In this document: one piece after another, positions 10,943 through 22,230 of the stretch
Position numbering within the stretch: the first letter of the stretch is position 1
Layout of the letters: each line of letters begins with the position of its first letter
From: Priapulus caudatus
Lineage: Eukaryota; Priapulida; Priapulimorpha; Priapulimorphida; Priapulidae
Assembly (NCBI RefSeq): GCF_000485595.1
Contig: NW_014577146.1
Coordinates: 36,941-64,734 of the forward strand
DNA: 27,794 nucleotides
Direction: 5' to 3'
Position numbers and translations under genes: made by a program
Notes under the pieces: generated by a model
Databases searched by the model: none
What the model was told of the DNA's origin: nothing
Seen by the model: only the letters and a program-made list of their open reading frames with translations

Positions 10943-12530
10943 CGTTTATTTCTTCAGGCGTCCCATCTATCTATATCGTGAGACTTATCATGGATGCTAA
11001 TAGTTACACATCATGAGAAACTCCGCCGTCGCTTACATCATGGCCGGTAACGACAGGACGCCGAAAAATACAGTGCTTCGTGATCCACACGACTGCGAGG
11101 TTGACACACGGCAGACCACAATACCCGTCATATTAATTAAGCCATACCTAATAGCCTTCATTACATAATATTTTATGCAATTAGTGTAATACTACCTCAT
11201 CTGAAGGTCGAGTCTGCCGCTCTCCCTGCAATGCTTGGAGTTGTTGTGACAAACATGTTGTCGGATACGCCAGTAACGCACCATCGGACGCCTGCACTGT
11301 GTCCGCCAGCCATCCAACCACCAAACAATCACACTTTACTGTAAAATACAGATTGAACGATCGACGCTCGCATGATTATGGCTATCAATTTACCGACGAC
11401 ATTTCAGCGTTGAGTATCAAGTGTGTCATGAAGTCGTACTCATAAATAATATGAGTAAAAACCGCCGGTACGTTATGGTATCAGAAAAGCATTAATTAGG
11501 GCCAAGACTATGCATTGAAAAGTGCTCTAGTGAGTCAAAATAAGTTACGACAAAGCAGAATATAATACTTACATGAATCTATCACGAGCATTTGGTAGAC
11601 ACGACTTTATATCCGCACTGACAACTTTCCACGCCTTGTTTCGACATCGAATATACAGCCCTAACATTTCAGTTAACTGCCCAAATACAACACTAGGCAC
11701 TTCAGCCCCAACACACCAGCAAACCGACGAATCACACAGTGTAAACGCCCTAACAGTCTAAGTATGGGCCACCCAGAAGCACTGATCAGTATCCGGTCGC
11801 AGCAAAAGTCAAGTAAATAATCATTCTTCCCGGCTAGGAAATCAGCTTACGCGCATGAAATTTTTGTTAAAGATAAGGTCGTACAATTGCAAGAATGGAG
11901 CGATGGCGATGACATCAGATGCAAACGCACAAGATGACTGACCGATCTAAGTAGCGTTGACAGAGTTAAAAGTACAACAAAAAGGATAATCGGCAGCCGA
12001 TGCAAATAAAGCATGGCCGCTTTAGCTAAATTTTCATGCAGGCTTGAGTTCTGTTGCTTGATACCGAAAACTAGTTGCCGCTGGTTATTTTAAATGCTTA
12101 TTGTTTTAATGTACGATCCGCTCTCATTGTTTTATTAAAAACTCTACTATGGTAACTACGCAAGGCCACACTCTTCAATAAGGGGATTATCTCCCACAAT
12201 AATACTAACTCATGATACATGTTCTCACAGCCAATTTTTGTAAGGCCATCCGTCATAAACATATTCAATTGAAAAGTAAACAATACATGTGCAACCTGAA
12301 AATCGCCGCATGTCTCTCGGTTTCGCATCTTGAGACAGTTCTGGATTGCACTTAAGAAGCAATTTGAGAAAAAACTAGAAAGAAAAAGAGAACAATGATG
12401 AGTAATTGCTGTTATAAGCAGTAATATATCGAGGAATCACGGGCGATTATGGTTACGTAAATAGATTTGTAAAACAACTCACGCCAACATCGCGTATATG
12501 AGATCTTAGTCGCCTACCATTATGAATCCG

Positions 12531-12640
12531 AAATAAATAAATAAATATATACATATACATATTATATATATATATATATATATATATCAATCATTTTTTA
12601 TTTATTTATTTATTTATTTCCTTATTTATTTATTTAATTA
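12531..12640. repeat. (AAAT)n-(AT)n-(TTTA)n palindromic AT tract in copy A
   Basis: AAATAAATAAATAAAT (from 12531) leads into TA-rich sequence with a pure TA run to 12587. TTTATTTATTT-type repeats follow to about 12635. The two outer blocks are reverse complements, so the tract can fold into a long AT hairpin. The same arrangement, shorter, is in copy B at about 22131-22230. Confidence 0.85.
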
Positions 12641-13908
12641 TTTGTCATTACATCCCTTGTAATTAGACCTACGATCTTATTTTTGCGTTATAATTACAAC
12701 AATGTTTTTCACATAGACGCTCTCCAACTTTCACCTCACAAGGCATCAATGTGCACGTTTAAGGCTTCCCGCGTGCACATTAGTATGCTCCGCTGAATAT
12801 ACTAGTAGTAGCATGGCGACGCTGACGCGCAAGCACATAAATAAGCATTATCGCGTTATGATGCGGGGAGATTATGTCTTGCACGACGTGAGGTGAATTG
12901 TGAAACCATTTCCGGCATGTCAACCGTGTAAAATGCATTTTTGACGGCAGCCCGTTCCATTATTGTTTTTTAGAAAGGCATCAGGCATGACATGAATTTT
13001 CAGCAATCTCCCGCAAGTCGGCCTTTATCTCTGGCGCGCAGCTGATACTTTATTCAGCCATCGCTTGCTCGTTTTCTAACTTGAGAATGAAATATTTGCA
13101 GTATGCATCAGGCACGGTTGAAATAAAGCAATAACACTGCTATAGATCGCCACAATTGTGATGATGCATTAGCCCACCGTCTCGTCTCGCTACACCGAGA
13201 GCCCTAGGGACGCTATGCGAATGAATATCATCCAATAATGACTTACATGAAAATGGTTTTATATCAAAGGCTTTTGTCAATAGATGATATTTAATTATTT
13301 TTATCATTTTATGTCTCAAATTTCACAGAATTATTATTATTGCGGCCGAACAAGGTAATGTAGTCGTCCCTAGTGATTAGAACCTATAATTGTGGTGGTA
13401 TTTCGGCCTTGTAGATGGCAGTGTGAACAAAAATGGACACATAAATCTTTAATATTTCAATCAAGCGAAAGTTAATGTATTTACACGAGTGCCATTACGA
13501 CTGAATGGCAAATTAAAAAGCAAGCGATGAAGCAGCGAGCGTCATGTAAATGTAGACGTGACGTGCTGATGCCACGCTTTCCTCCGCATCTGAATAAATA
13601 AGTAAAACGCGGTTTGATCGAATGTGCAAAACAAACTATAACTGAGATGAGTTTCTTTCATTTATGAGCTCCCATCAATATTCTCCTAGTTGGTGTCGAC
13701 GCCTCCCTCAGCGATGGACGCAAACGTCCGATGAGGACTACCCGAGACTACTAAAACGGCATGAGATGACCCAGGATACTCTATACGTTATTTTTACTAT
13801 TATTGTTTTTATTAATGTTATCCTTGTGATTGGTCTTCTCGATATTTGTCGGTTGCATATTCATTATTTGTATTTTCTGACCGGGGACCTTGCGTTTAAT
13901 CAAGCACT

Positions 13909-13909
<1 letters not shown>

Positions 13910-13980
<71 letters not shown>

Positions 13981-13995
13981 TTATTATTATTATTT
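13910..13995. repeat. (TAC)n/(TAT)n trinucleotide repeat in copy A
   Basis: About 23 TAC units run from 13910 to 13979, followed by TAT units to 13995. Read in one frame this gives a poly-tyrosine run inside a 204-codon open frame (13664-14278). That frame is an artefact of the repeat in AT-rich DNA: in copy B (about 23475-23545) the tract is degraded to mixed TAC/TA/CTC sequence and the frame is lost. Confidence 0.92.
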
Positions 13996-15214
13996 AATAC
14001 TTATATTATTATTACCACGCCTTGTTGCTCGAGAATTATGTACGATAAGGAAATTTTCCAAAGGTTTTATGCCTCTATTACCTGTTCTAATTAATTTCAC
14101 ATCAAATCATAGGAGAATAAAACTGCTTACGATGACAATATTTATGAACATTTTCCGTGCTATTTTTAGTAATATTGTATTTCATCATTATTATGCTATA
14201 AATTATTATATGCTAGAGAATCGCCTAATATATATTATGCAATGGCGATGGTTATATTACATTTGCACGATAGTATAGCTCTGATGGATTCTAAATTTAG
14301 CCACTAAGTATCAGCCATTCATTTTCGGGCGTATTGTTATAACCTGAATCATGGCATGCTTAGGCTAACTTTTTATCTCGGAACTAATTTGGCTCTATGT
14401 GAATTGTTCTCTGATTATTCATTTATAATTTATATAATATTATTGTTAATATTTATATAATTAACTTGCCATAATTTACTTGTTGGTAAGTGCTCATAGT
14501 TTATATCTGGCGAGCCGCATATATGCATTACACTAACGTGATGACGTGGTTATTACGATGAGGTGGTCGCACATACTTTGTAATATGGTGTTATTCATTC
14601 AATATGTATTAGCGGTAACGATACAAACATTGGGTATTATATAATTCTGGAATTTAAATATGGGCGGTACGGGTGTAAAGGACTGATCATCGAGGCGCGC
14701 GAACACTTACAGGCTCACGTGTGGGATTTCCATTCACACAGATTACGCGATGCACAAACAGCAGACTGAGTAAGAATGGACCACCTCGTGATTTGTAACA
14801 TCGCCGACGAGTGTTCGTCAGGAAGAATTTAGGGCGCACGAAACCGATCAAATAATGACATACTGTTTGAAGCGTCCCGCTATTGGTGATCATGCCTGAT
14901 CCATGCAAACAGACTGCACACACATCGCACGCTGCTGTGCGTATATTAGCAGTTTAATGCCCACTCATATTTATTTTTAGTGAGCAGGATTTGAATTTAG
15001 CTGCATTTTAATCACGTATGGGTATCGCCAGTACGTAGCTACGATGTCGTTAAAACGTTTACACCTAATTATTATATGTATACTATACTAGCTTTGAACA
15101 CATTGGGGATCCTCTATATGATGATTTCCGTGCAGTAGATTTCACGTTACAACATTTCTCGACCCGCAGAACAATTACTATCTCATTAACATCCGATGAA
15201 CTCTCGATGCGAAA

Positions 15215-15229
15215 GGGGGGGGGGGGGGG
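15215..15229. repeat. G15 homopolymer in copy A
   Basis: Fifteen consecutive G follow GCGAAA. The matching place in copy B (near 24690, ATGAGAATGCTCAATAAC) has no G run. Either a polymorphic homopolymer or a sequencing or assembly artefact. Confidence 0.9.
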
Positions 15230-15996
15230 TGCTCCTAACTATTTCACTTTGCATGGCGAATGAAAATTTTACAACGTGAGATAGATCTGGCATACAAATT
15301 TTTCTCGGAGCCCCGCTACGTTATCTGCTTCGTTCAAACATGAATACAATTCTCGTGGAAGAATGTGAACCACGACGTGCACCGTCCACTGCACGCTTGA
15401 TCTTCATTTTGTCATCGCTGTCTTTCGCGCCAGTCTCCATTATAAAGGACAGCCTCGGCCTAATGCACCAATCTAAATTATTCAGTCATTTTTGAATAGC
15501 AATCACTAATTGATGGAACCAGCGATTAATAATTTATTAGCATAAATGCCCAGAGCTACAATTTCGTTGGCTGCAAATCGCTACTTAGCTTTGCGCTGAG
15601 CTCATTAATAGGAACAAAAGCCAAATAGGTCAATGAATCGTAATTTTCTGCTGCTCTCCTGTAAGCGAGGATTAGCAGCGCGGACCATCACGGCGTGGTG
15701 GAAGAAGGAAACGCGATTTCGCCCCCAAAAGAGATTAGTCTAGATTAAGCAAGACACCGAACAACCTCCGTGCGTCCCCCGCGACTGCTAGACATTACCA
15801 ACACTGTTGGTCACGATCTTTGGGGAGCGAAGTCGTAATTTTCTAAGCAAATGTCCTGTCGAATTACATAAGCAATTTAGTGGCAAGCGTATTCCAGGGA
15901 AGGCTTAGAGTCACTAGTGACTAATCACGAATTGAATGGGCATGTAATACAGTTGAACACGAGACTTGCTACTTCTAGACTATACTTACGCGTAAT

Positions 15997-16036
15997 ACTA
16001 ATATATATTATATATATATACTATATATAGTATATT
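15997..16036. repeat. AT-rich palindrome in copy A
   Basis: An AT run with TACTATATATAGTATA as its most symmetric part. In copy B (about 25436-25461) only a plain AT run remains, so the palindromic arms are not stable between copies. Confidence 0.75.
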
Positions 16037-16205
16037 TAACTAACGCGGGAAAGATTTTGCATGAACATGTCGATTATACAAAGTGATGTCGGCTGACTTT
16101 TTCATAGATTTTAAATTTTCTTAAGAATCTGTTAGTTGAAAGGCTTAACGGCGAGATATAAAATGTTATGTGCGATTATTTGTCGGGAATGTATATGTAT
16201 GTGTG

Positions 16206-16238
<33 letters not shown>

Positions 16239-16268
16239 GATTTATTTATTTAATAATTATCTATTTAT
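16206..16268. repeat. (AT)n followed by TTTA-rich tract in copy A
   Basis: A pure AT run of about 28 bases (to 16238) is followed by GATTTATTTATTTAATAATT. Copy B has the same context with a longer AT run of about 41 bases (25632-25672). Confidence 0.85.
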
Positions 16269-16812
16269 TTCAGTGTATAGCACAATAGAAATATTATCGG
16301 GTAATTTTTTAAAAAAAAAATAATACTTGATTTTTTTAATTGCAGCATCATGCTAGCAGGGATCCGCATTTCCGTAAAGCAAGCTCGCCGTTGATAACTA
16401 AGACATCAAACACCAATGATATCATGAATATATATATATTATTATATATATATATACTAAATAGCGTACGAATAGAGGCAGACAACGAGTAGACAATGGA
16501 AATGTTTCTGATTTGGCCGCTATCATGGGAAGACAGACCTGTTTCACCGCTGCTGCAAAATCACTGATAGTGGGCCTCTAGGGGGCAGACAGAAGCCTTT
16601 TTATGGGCATTTCTCGAGGAAGCTAGCCACGAGGATCCATCCAGTAGTCATACGCGAGCAGGATGCACCTGGCCGGCCGCCGCACGGTTACAGCCAACTG
16701 TCCAAACAGGAAACAATCATTTCCCCAAGGCAAAATTAACATGAATTTTTAATTTGAAATATTTATAATTTATACCGATGAAATTAAATCGTGAGGAATC
16801 TATAGTAAATTT

Positions 16813-17008
16813 TTGACAGGCTGAGAAAGTGCTGAGGCGAGAAGTCTTGAAAATGAGGTTTCTTGCGAAGCAAAAGAAAACTCGTTGAATAAATATTACG
16901 CAAGATTGATGAGCAACTTAAGAATGAGATCGATGCCGTATAGCGTAGAGGTCTACGAGATCGGAAGGAGAGGGGCGAGGGAGGGTAGTGCGCATGACCA
17001 CGATTTAG
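16813..17008 (+). pseudogene. Copy-A counterpart of a possible exon, frame broken
   Basis: This matches 26220-26411 of copy B, where an uninterrupted 63-codon frame exists. Here the same frame starts A-E-K-V-L-R-R-E-V-L and hits a TGA after KKTR because of indels relative to B. The second half (R-M-R-S-M-P-Y-S-V-E-V-Y-E-I) is intact, after which indels in a G-rich stretch shift the frame again. I do not recognise the protein. 'Broken' may simply mean unpolished sequence, and it may not be coding at all. A TTTTTGACAG sequence like a 3' splice acceptor precedes it in both copies. Confidence 0.15.
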
Positions 17009-17423
17009 GAATTCACATGCTTACTTGATGATGCATTCAATTTTTAATCTGTGGACGGTTAACAAATTAGCCGGCAAACGAACTGGATAGATTTGTAACC
17101 GGATTTTAAGACCGAATGTCGCTTGTTTATCTGTTTAGTAAGTATTTATAATTGAAAAACGCTTTGCAAAGTATTTATCCGATTAACCATAAACACGACG
17201 ATTGCATAAACATTAATTATTATATTTTCACGGAAGCAATGCTACTCTACCATGAAGGGGAAATGTGCTGGTGTGGTGAAACGATAGGTATATTCGACTA
17301 ATCTCGCCGTGACGTACACAGATTGCAAAAGATGAGAGTTTTCTTAATCTAATGCAAATGGAAAAGTACTCAAACGCAAATAATCAACTAATGATATACA
17401 CAAATAAGTATAATACCAGAAGG

Positions 17424-17720
17424 CCTTACTTGCGCGCGTGAACGTGAATTTGAAACCGAATACATGGTCGTCCAGAATACACCACGAGCACCTCGCAGGT
17501 CGTGAAGGGAACGAACAGCTCCTGCCGGCATCTGCTAGCATTGACAGCGTCGGCTGAAGCGCGAAAGGAATCGGCTGGTGGTTATGGTACCCGGAGCGGC
17601 GCACATCTGTACACTTCCCCCGAGAGCGTGTGTGAGCGTTGACGCGCGCGGCGGATTTCTGCATGCCGTGATGCCGTGCGTCGCCGCACAGCAACGCCGC
17701 CGCACGTGCGGACACATCTC
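17424..17720 (-). other. CpG-rich patch, possible minus-strand promoter/first-exon region
   Basis: G+C and CpG rise sharply against the AT-rich surroundings: about fifteen CpGs lie in 17641-17711, where a CCGCACGTGCGG palindrome sits at 17700-17711. On the minus strand a strong donor-like CAA|GTAAGG lies at 17432-17424. TATTATAACGG lies just beyond the GC-rich end (about 17722-17733). This could be a TATA-containing promoter plus first exon, but minus frames in A (17344-17715) and B (26752-27099) share only parts of their sequence because indels shift them. The function is undecided. Confidence 0.25.
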
Positions 17721-17774
17721 TCCGTTATAATACTATAAACTAAATTCCCGTCGATTAATTCCTCAGTGCGCGAT

Positions 17775-17775
<1 letters not shown>

Positions 17776-17812
<37 letters not shown>
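17776..17812. repeat. T37 homopolymer in copy A, absent from copy B
   Basis: Thirty-seven T, then CTTTTGACG. In copy B the flanks are directly adjacent (GCCATGTTGACGATATC near 27143-27160). Read on the minus strand it is an A37 run, as left by retroposition, but no retroposed body or target duplication is evident. A polymerase, basecalling or assembly artefact is equally possible. The K-rich tail of the minus frame 17763-17984 comes from it. Confidence 0.9.
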
Positions 17813-18494
17813 CTTTTGACGAATATCGTGTAGGCATGAAGCGGTGCGGGCTTGCTGTCGATTTAAGCACGCATGTTGCGCGAGAGTGCCCCTGGTAATT
17901 GGCGGCAGCGCGGCATCGCGCGGCAGAAGCCACTGTGTGCGAGGCTGCCACTGCTGTAACTAATTGTCGCCCAATTAGTGTCAATCGCTTATACCAGACT
18001 ATAATTTTTGGCCAACCCTTTGTGGTGCTTGCCAGGGGGAAGTTTGTCCCAGGCGAGACCTTTACTTTGTAGTGACTAGCGGGCAGATCCTTTGTTGCTG
18101 CCGCTACTCACGGTCATTACAGCGTTATTAAAAGCTTCCAGTCACGCGGCAAGTACATTGATAGAATTATTTTTTCGATTTTCCTCTGGCAATGCCGCGT
18201 TTTGACGATTTCTGGCCAGTGCCTTATGCTAAAAGGTTTTCTCAATTTGCCGAAGTATATGTGATTGTTATTAATTTTGTCGGAATTGCGCAGCAGAGGA
18301 ATTCGCGCACTACCTCAAAACTTTAGCGGCCCTTTGCGCTGTGCCTTTCGCCGAACACTGGCGAAAGTAAAGCAGCGTGTGGCGCGATTCTTGTGTAGAA
18401 ATTGCGACTGTACTGATTAGAAATTATTACGCTTCTTGAATTTATAGCGATGCAATGGGAAACATTCTAACAGTGCACTGACTATGTGTCAAAC

Positions 18495-20204
18495 AAACGT
18501 AACAGGGAGAATGATGTCAAACTATAAACAGTTCAGTGATTAGCCCACCACAGAAGGCCATTTCGCACACAATTCCCTCCACTATTTGTGTACTGATTAA
18601 CAACATTACAGTAAAAAGAAAGCGACAATTTTTGGCATCGATTAAGAACCTGCTGCGCGTGATAATTGTGTCATGATTTGATATTATTTGGATATAATAA
18701 AAACAGACTCACATAGGTATAATGCAAAACTACAGCATCATGAAAATATAAATGGGCGAATTGTTTCGGAAATCCTCGTGCTCGCTGTGGTGGCGAATTT
18801 CAGCACGTTTGCCTCGTACATATTAATGCGCTAATAAATTATTTGCGCTTTGGCGCGTATACAGAAACTGGTACGTTACGATTAAACTACAATTTTTCGC
18901 GTGGTAAACTATAGGGACGTCGCCGTGCTCTATACGGAAGCGCTATGCAGCATTGTACGTAGCGTACTTGCTCGGCGATTTGCGCAACGCTATACTCGCA
19001 AATGTGCGAACGGCTTTTGCGTTTGTCAATACACATTCGTGCGCATCACAACTGGCTGAAAATCTTCGACACGATGATTATATTTCATCTCAGTGATATT
19101 ACGGCGCCCCGTTTCCAAAATCATGAATACTGATGGCCTATGCTTCCGCGCACCGATTCTAATGTGAATTGAACTATCGGGCGCCTTGACGGCAATCAAG
19201 GTGCTGAGATGTATTTTGGTGCAGCAGCCAGGGGCGGGCCGCAACTAACCCAGAGACCGTCGGTCGAGAAGCAGGCAAGCTGTTTTCCTGATTGGCATTC
19301 AACCAATAATATCAACAAGTAATGAGAAATTATAGGCAATATAATAACGTAATCACTTCTATAAAGATACCATTGTCCGCGTGTCGCACTGAGAACGTTT
19401 TTAATTGGTTTAATCATAAATTATTAGTAACTAGAATGAACCAATTATTGTCAGACTGCTCTGGGAGTAGCTATAGGCTGCACTTGGCGAGCCACACATC
19501 TTTATATCAATTTGAGTCCGTGCTGCAGCTTTCGACGAAATAAATACCGCCAACAGCGACCGGCTTGACCAGCAATGTGACATCACATACACAGGCCTAG
19601 TTAGACTTGACTAACTAGACATATAAATTATATATTGAAAGCATCGGCGTGGTGCGCAGGTGCATGCGCACTGTCTATATGCGATTAGACCTCGGAATAA
19701 TAACCGTAAAAATAGTTAGAGATATTTATCATTTGATTTGAACATTAATTGTTTTTAGTGAATGAAAAAAAATTGGAAAGCAGTGTGGGCGTGGAGTAAG
19801 TAATATTTAAGCACGTCCTCAAGCATTAATATTCGCAACTTCTCTCAGCCTCCTGCACTCTTTTGATTCGGTAATATAACATTTCAGTTTACACGTTTAA
19901 ACATATTCAGCATAACCATCCACCGTTGTATTTATAGTGATGTATACGATATGACAGTTGACCAATAAGGCTGTGAAATGTCTTTTAGCCATCAAATAAC
20001 TGCGTCGTAACTTTACTGACACTTACGAGTGCGTATTCTCGTTGGAAATGATCATCGGATCAGAAGCGTATAGAGACACGGAGTACAATTGTGTAATATT
20101 TATGCGTTATTATCATTATAAAATACGAAATAATTAAATAATCTTCCAAGTAAAATAATGATACATTTATTAAGCATGGTTAAGAACTAGATAGAACGAC
20201 ACGA
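18495..20204. other. No gene recognised; single-copy stretch between copy A and the gap
   Basis: Sequence continuing past the part of copy A that can be compared within this window. Frames on both strands around 19196-19543 (72-73 codons each) overlap one another and show no family features. There are no RNA genes, and no repeats beyond short A/T runs. Whether it is also duplicated after copy B cannot be seen, because the window ends. Confidence 0.5.
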
Positions 20205-20284
20205 GGTCCTGATGGCTCGTGTCGGTATCAGCTAAAAAAATAGGTGGTTACGATTCCCGTGACTGAAATCAAAACCAAGCTTCG
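20205..20284 (+). mobile_element. Possible tRNA-derived SINE head, truncated by the assembly gap
   Basis: GGTCCTGATGGCTCGTGTCGG resembles the 5' part of a tRNA-related SINE, with a box-A-like TGGCTCGTGTCGG at 20213-20225. GGTTACGATTCCCGT at 20246-20260 matches box B (GGTTCGANTCC) with one extra A. The start-to-start spacing of the boxes (33 bp) is about 10 bp shorter than in a true tRNA, and no cloverleaf can be drawn, so a functional tRNA is unlikely. The body and tail would lie in the gap. Repeats at contig ends are a common reason for assembly breaks, which fits. It could still be chance similarity. Confidence 0.35.
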
Positions 20285-20294
20285 NNNNNNNNNN
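20285..20294. other. Assembly gap, 10 N
   Basis: Exactly ten N, a placeholder length rather than a measured one. It joins two contigs whose true order and distance are not shown by the sequence. Confidence 0.99.
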
Positions 20295-20507
20295 TTAACT
20301 CGAGTTAGCTTAACCTCGCCGTATTGACAAGCGGTTGGTCTTGTTTTAGAGAGCAAAGAATTCTGCTTAATGCAATACCATGAAATTATTATAGACTCGC
20401 AGGCAAAGTAGAATAATGTTGTCGTGAAATAGCACTATTTTCCCGTTTTTCCGTTGTACACTCTAGGTATTATTAGCTCTTGATATATATATATATATAG
20501 GTCGCTA
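20295..20507. other. Unique sequence between gap and copy B
   Basis: 213 bp that do not match the left flank of copy A (10730-10942) by eye, nor anything else I noticed in the window. It ends in an AT run (about 20483-20499) directly before the start of copy B. No gene or repeat was recognised. Confidence 0.7.
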
Positions 20508-20758
20508 CGTTTATTTCTTTCAGGCGTCCCATCTATCTATATCGTTAGACTTATCATGGATGCTATAGTTTACACATCGATGAGAAACTCCGCGTTCGCT
20601 ACTTCCATGCCGGTAAACAGCGCCGAAGAATAACAGTGCTTTCGTGGATCCACACGGGACTGCGAGGTTGACACACGAGCAACCACAATACCCGTAATTA
20701 ATTAATGCCATACTTAATACCCTTCATTAGCATAATATTTTATGGGCAATAGTGTTTA

Positions 20759-20887
<129 letters not shown>

Positions 20888-21810
20888 CTACCAAAACAAT
20901 CACACTTTACTGTAAAAAATATCAGAATTGAACGATCGTATCGCTCGCAATGAATTTCTATGGCTAGTCAAATTTTACCACCATTTCAGCGTGTCGAGTA
21001 TCAAGTGTGTCATGGAAGTCCGTACTCAATAATATAATATGAGTAAAAAACCCGGTATGGTTAGGTATCAAAAAGAATCTAATCTAGGGCCAAGACTATG
21101 CATTGAAAGTGCTACTAGTGATCAGAATAAGTTATCGACAAAGGCAAATATAATATTTACATGAATCTATCTACGAGCATTTGGTAGACACGACGTTATA
21201 TCCGCCACTGACGATACTTTCCACGCCTCTGTGTTTTCGACATCGAAATATAATGCCTAACATGTGTTCAGTCTAACGGCCCAAATACAAACACGCACTT
21301 TAGCCCAACACGACAGCAAACCGAGAATCACACAGTGTAAGCCTCTACAGTCTAGTATGGGCCACCCAGAAGCACTGATCAGGGATCGGGTCGCTAGCAA
21401 AAGTCAAGTAAATCATTCTTTCCCGCTAGGAATCAGCTTACCGCATGAGAAATTTGTTAAAGATAAGGTCGTAAATTGCAAGAAATGGGCGATGGGCGAT
21501 GACATCAGGATGCAACAGCCACAAGATGACTGACCGATGTTCTTATACGTCGGTACAAGTTAACAAGTTGACAACAAGAAAGGATAATCGCAGCCGGAGT
21601 GCAAATAAAGCATGGCCGGTTTAGCTAAATTTCATGCAGTGAGTTTCTTGCTTGATACCGAAAACTATGTTGCCCTTGGTTATTTATAAATGCATTATTT
21701 GTTTTATGTACGATCGCTTCTCATTGTTATGTTAAAAACTTACTATGGTAAACTACGCAAGGCCACACGTTTCATATAAGGGGATTATTCCCCACAAGAA
21801 TACTAACTCA

Positions 21811-22032
<222 letters not shown>

Positions 22033-22130
22033 TCAGGAATCACGCTGATTAGTTCGTATATAGATTTGTAAAACAACGGCAGCACTACATCGCGTATATT
22101 GAGATCTAGTCGACCTTACCATTATATCGT

Positions 22131-22230
22131 AAATAAATAAATAAATAATTACTTATATATAAATCCTATATATATATTTATATTCTATTTTATTTATTTA
22201 TTTATTATTTCCTTATTTATTTATTATTAT
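22131..22230. repeat. AAAT/AT/TTTA palindromic tract in copy B
   Basis: Counterpart of the copy-A tract at 12531-12640: AAATAAATAAATAAAT, AT-rich core, then TTTATTTATTTATT. The core has diverged and shortened, but both complementary arms persist. Confidence 0.8.

Larger units (their letters stand above)
10943..18494 (+). repeat. Copy A of a ~7.5 kb direct duplication
   Basis: This segment recurs in the same orientation and order at 20508-27794. Similarity starts abruptly at CGTTTATTTCTTCAGGCG and is still running at ACTATGTGTCAAAC, where the window ends in copy B. Within about 310 bp around 15320-15640 (B about 24775-25075) I count roughly 18 single-base indels and almost no clean substitutions. 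Copy A is about 265 bp longer, largely because B lacks bases in short homopolymers and some repeat units. A holds no gene I can name. Open frames in A are usually broken in B and the reverse, which argues against coding or shows that indel error dominates both. Confidence 0.97.

Noticed and set aside
13664-14278. 204-codon plus-strand open frame with a poly-tyrosine run
   Set aside because: Openness comes from the TAC/TAT repeat in AT-rich DNA. The composition is not protein-like outside the run, and the frame is lost in copy B.
15797-15811. ACCAACACTGTTGGT hairpin as a terminator
   Set aside because: One-base loop and short stem, no following T run, and not in a bacterial context.
15909-15922. 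AGTCACTAGTGACT palindrome, also at 25355-25368, as an operator or transposon end
   Set aside because: Perfect in both copies, but both copies derive from the same sequence. There is no flanking repeat or gene to give it meaning.
17344-17715. 123-codon minus frame in copy A and the 115-codon frame at 26752-27099 in B as one conserved gene
   Set aside because: The translations agree only in short blocks (for example KAFWYYTYLCISLVD) and are frame-shifted elsewhere. Agreement follows from DNA identity, and there is no sign of frame constraint.
17763-17984. 73-codon minus frame ending in a lysine run
   Set aside because: The lysine run is the T37 homopolymer read in reverse; the run is absent in copy B.
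20205-20284. A functional tRNA gene
   Set aside because: Box spacing is too short, box B carries an extra base, and no acceptor or anticodon stem could be drawn. At most a tRNA-derived repeat.
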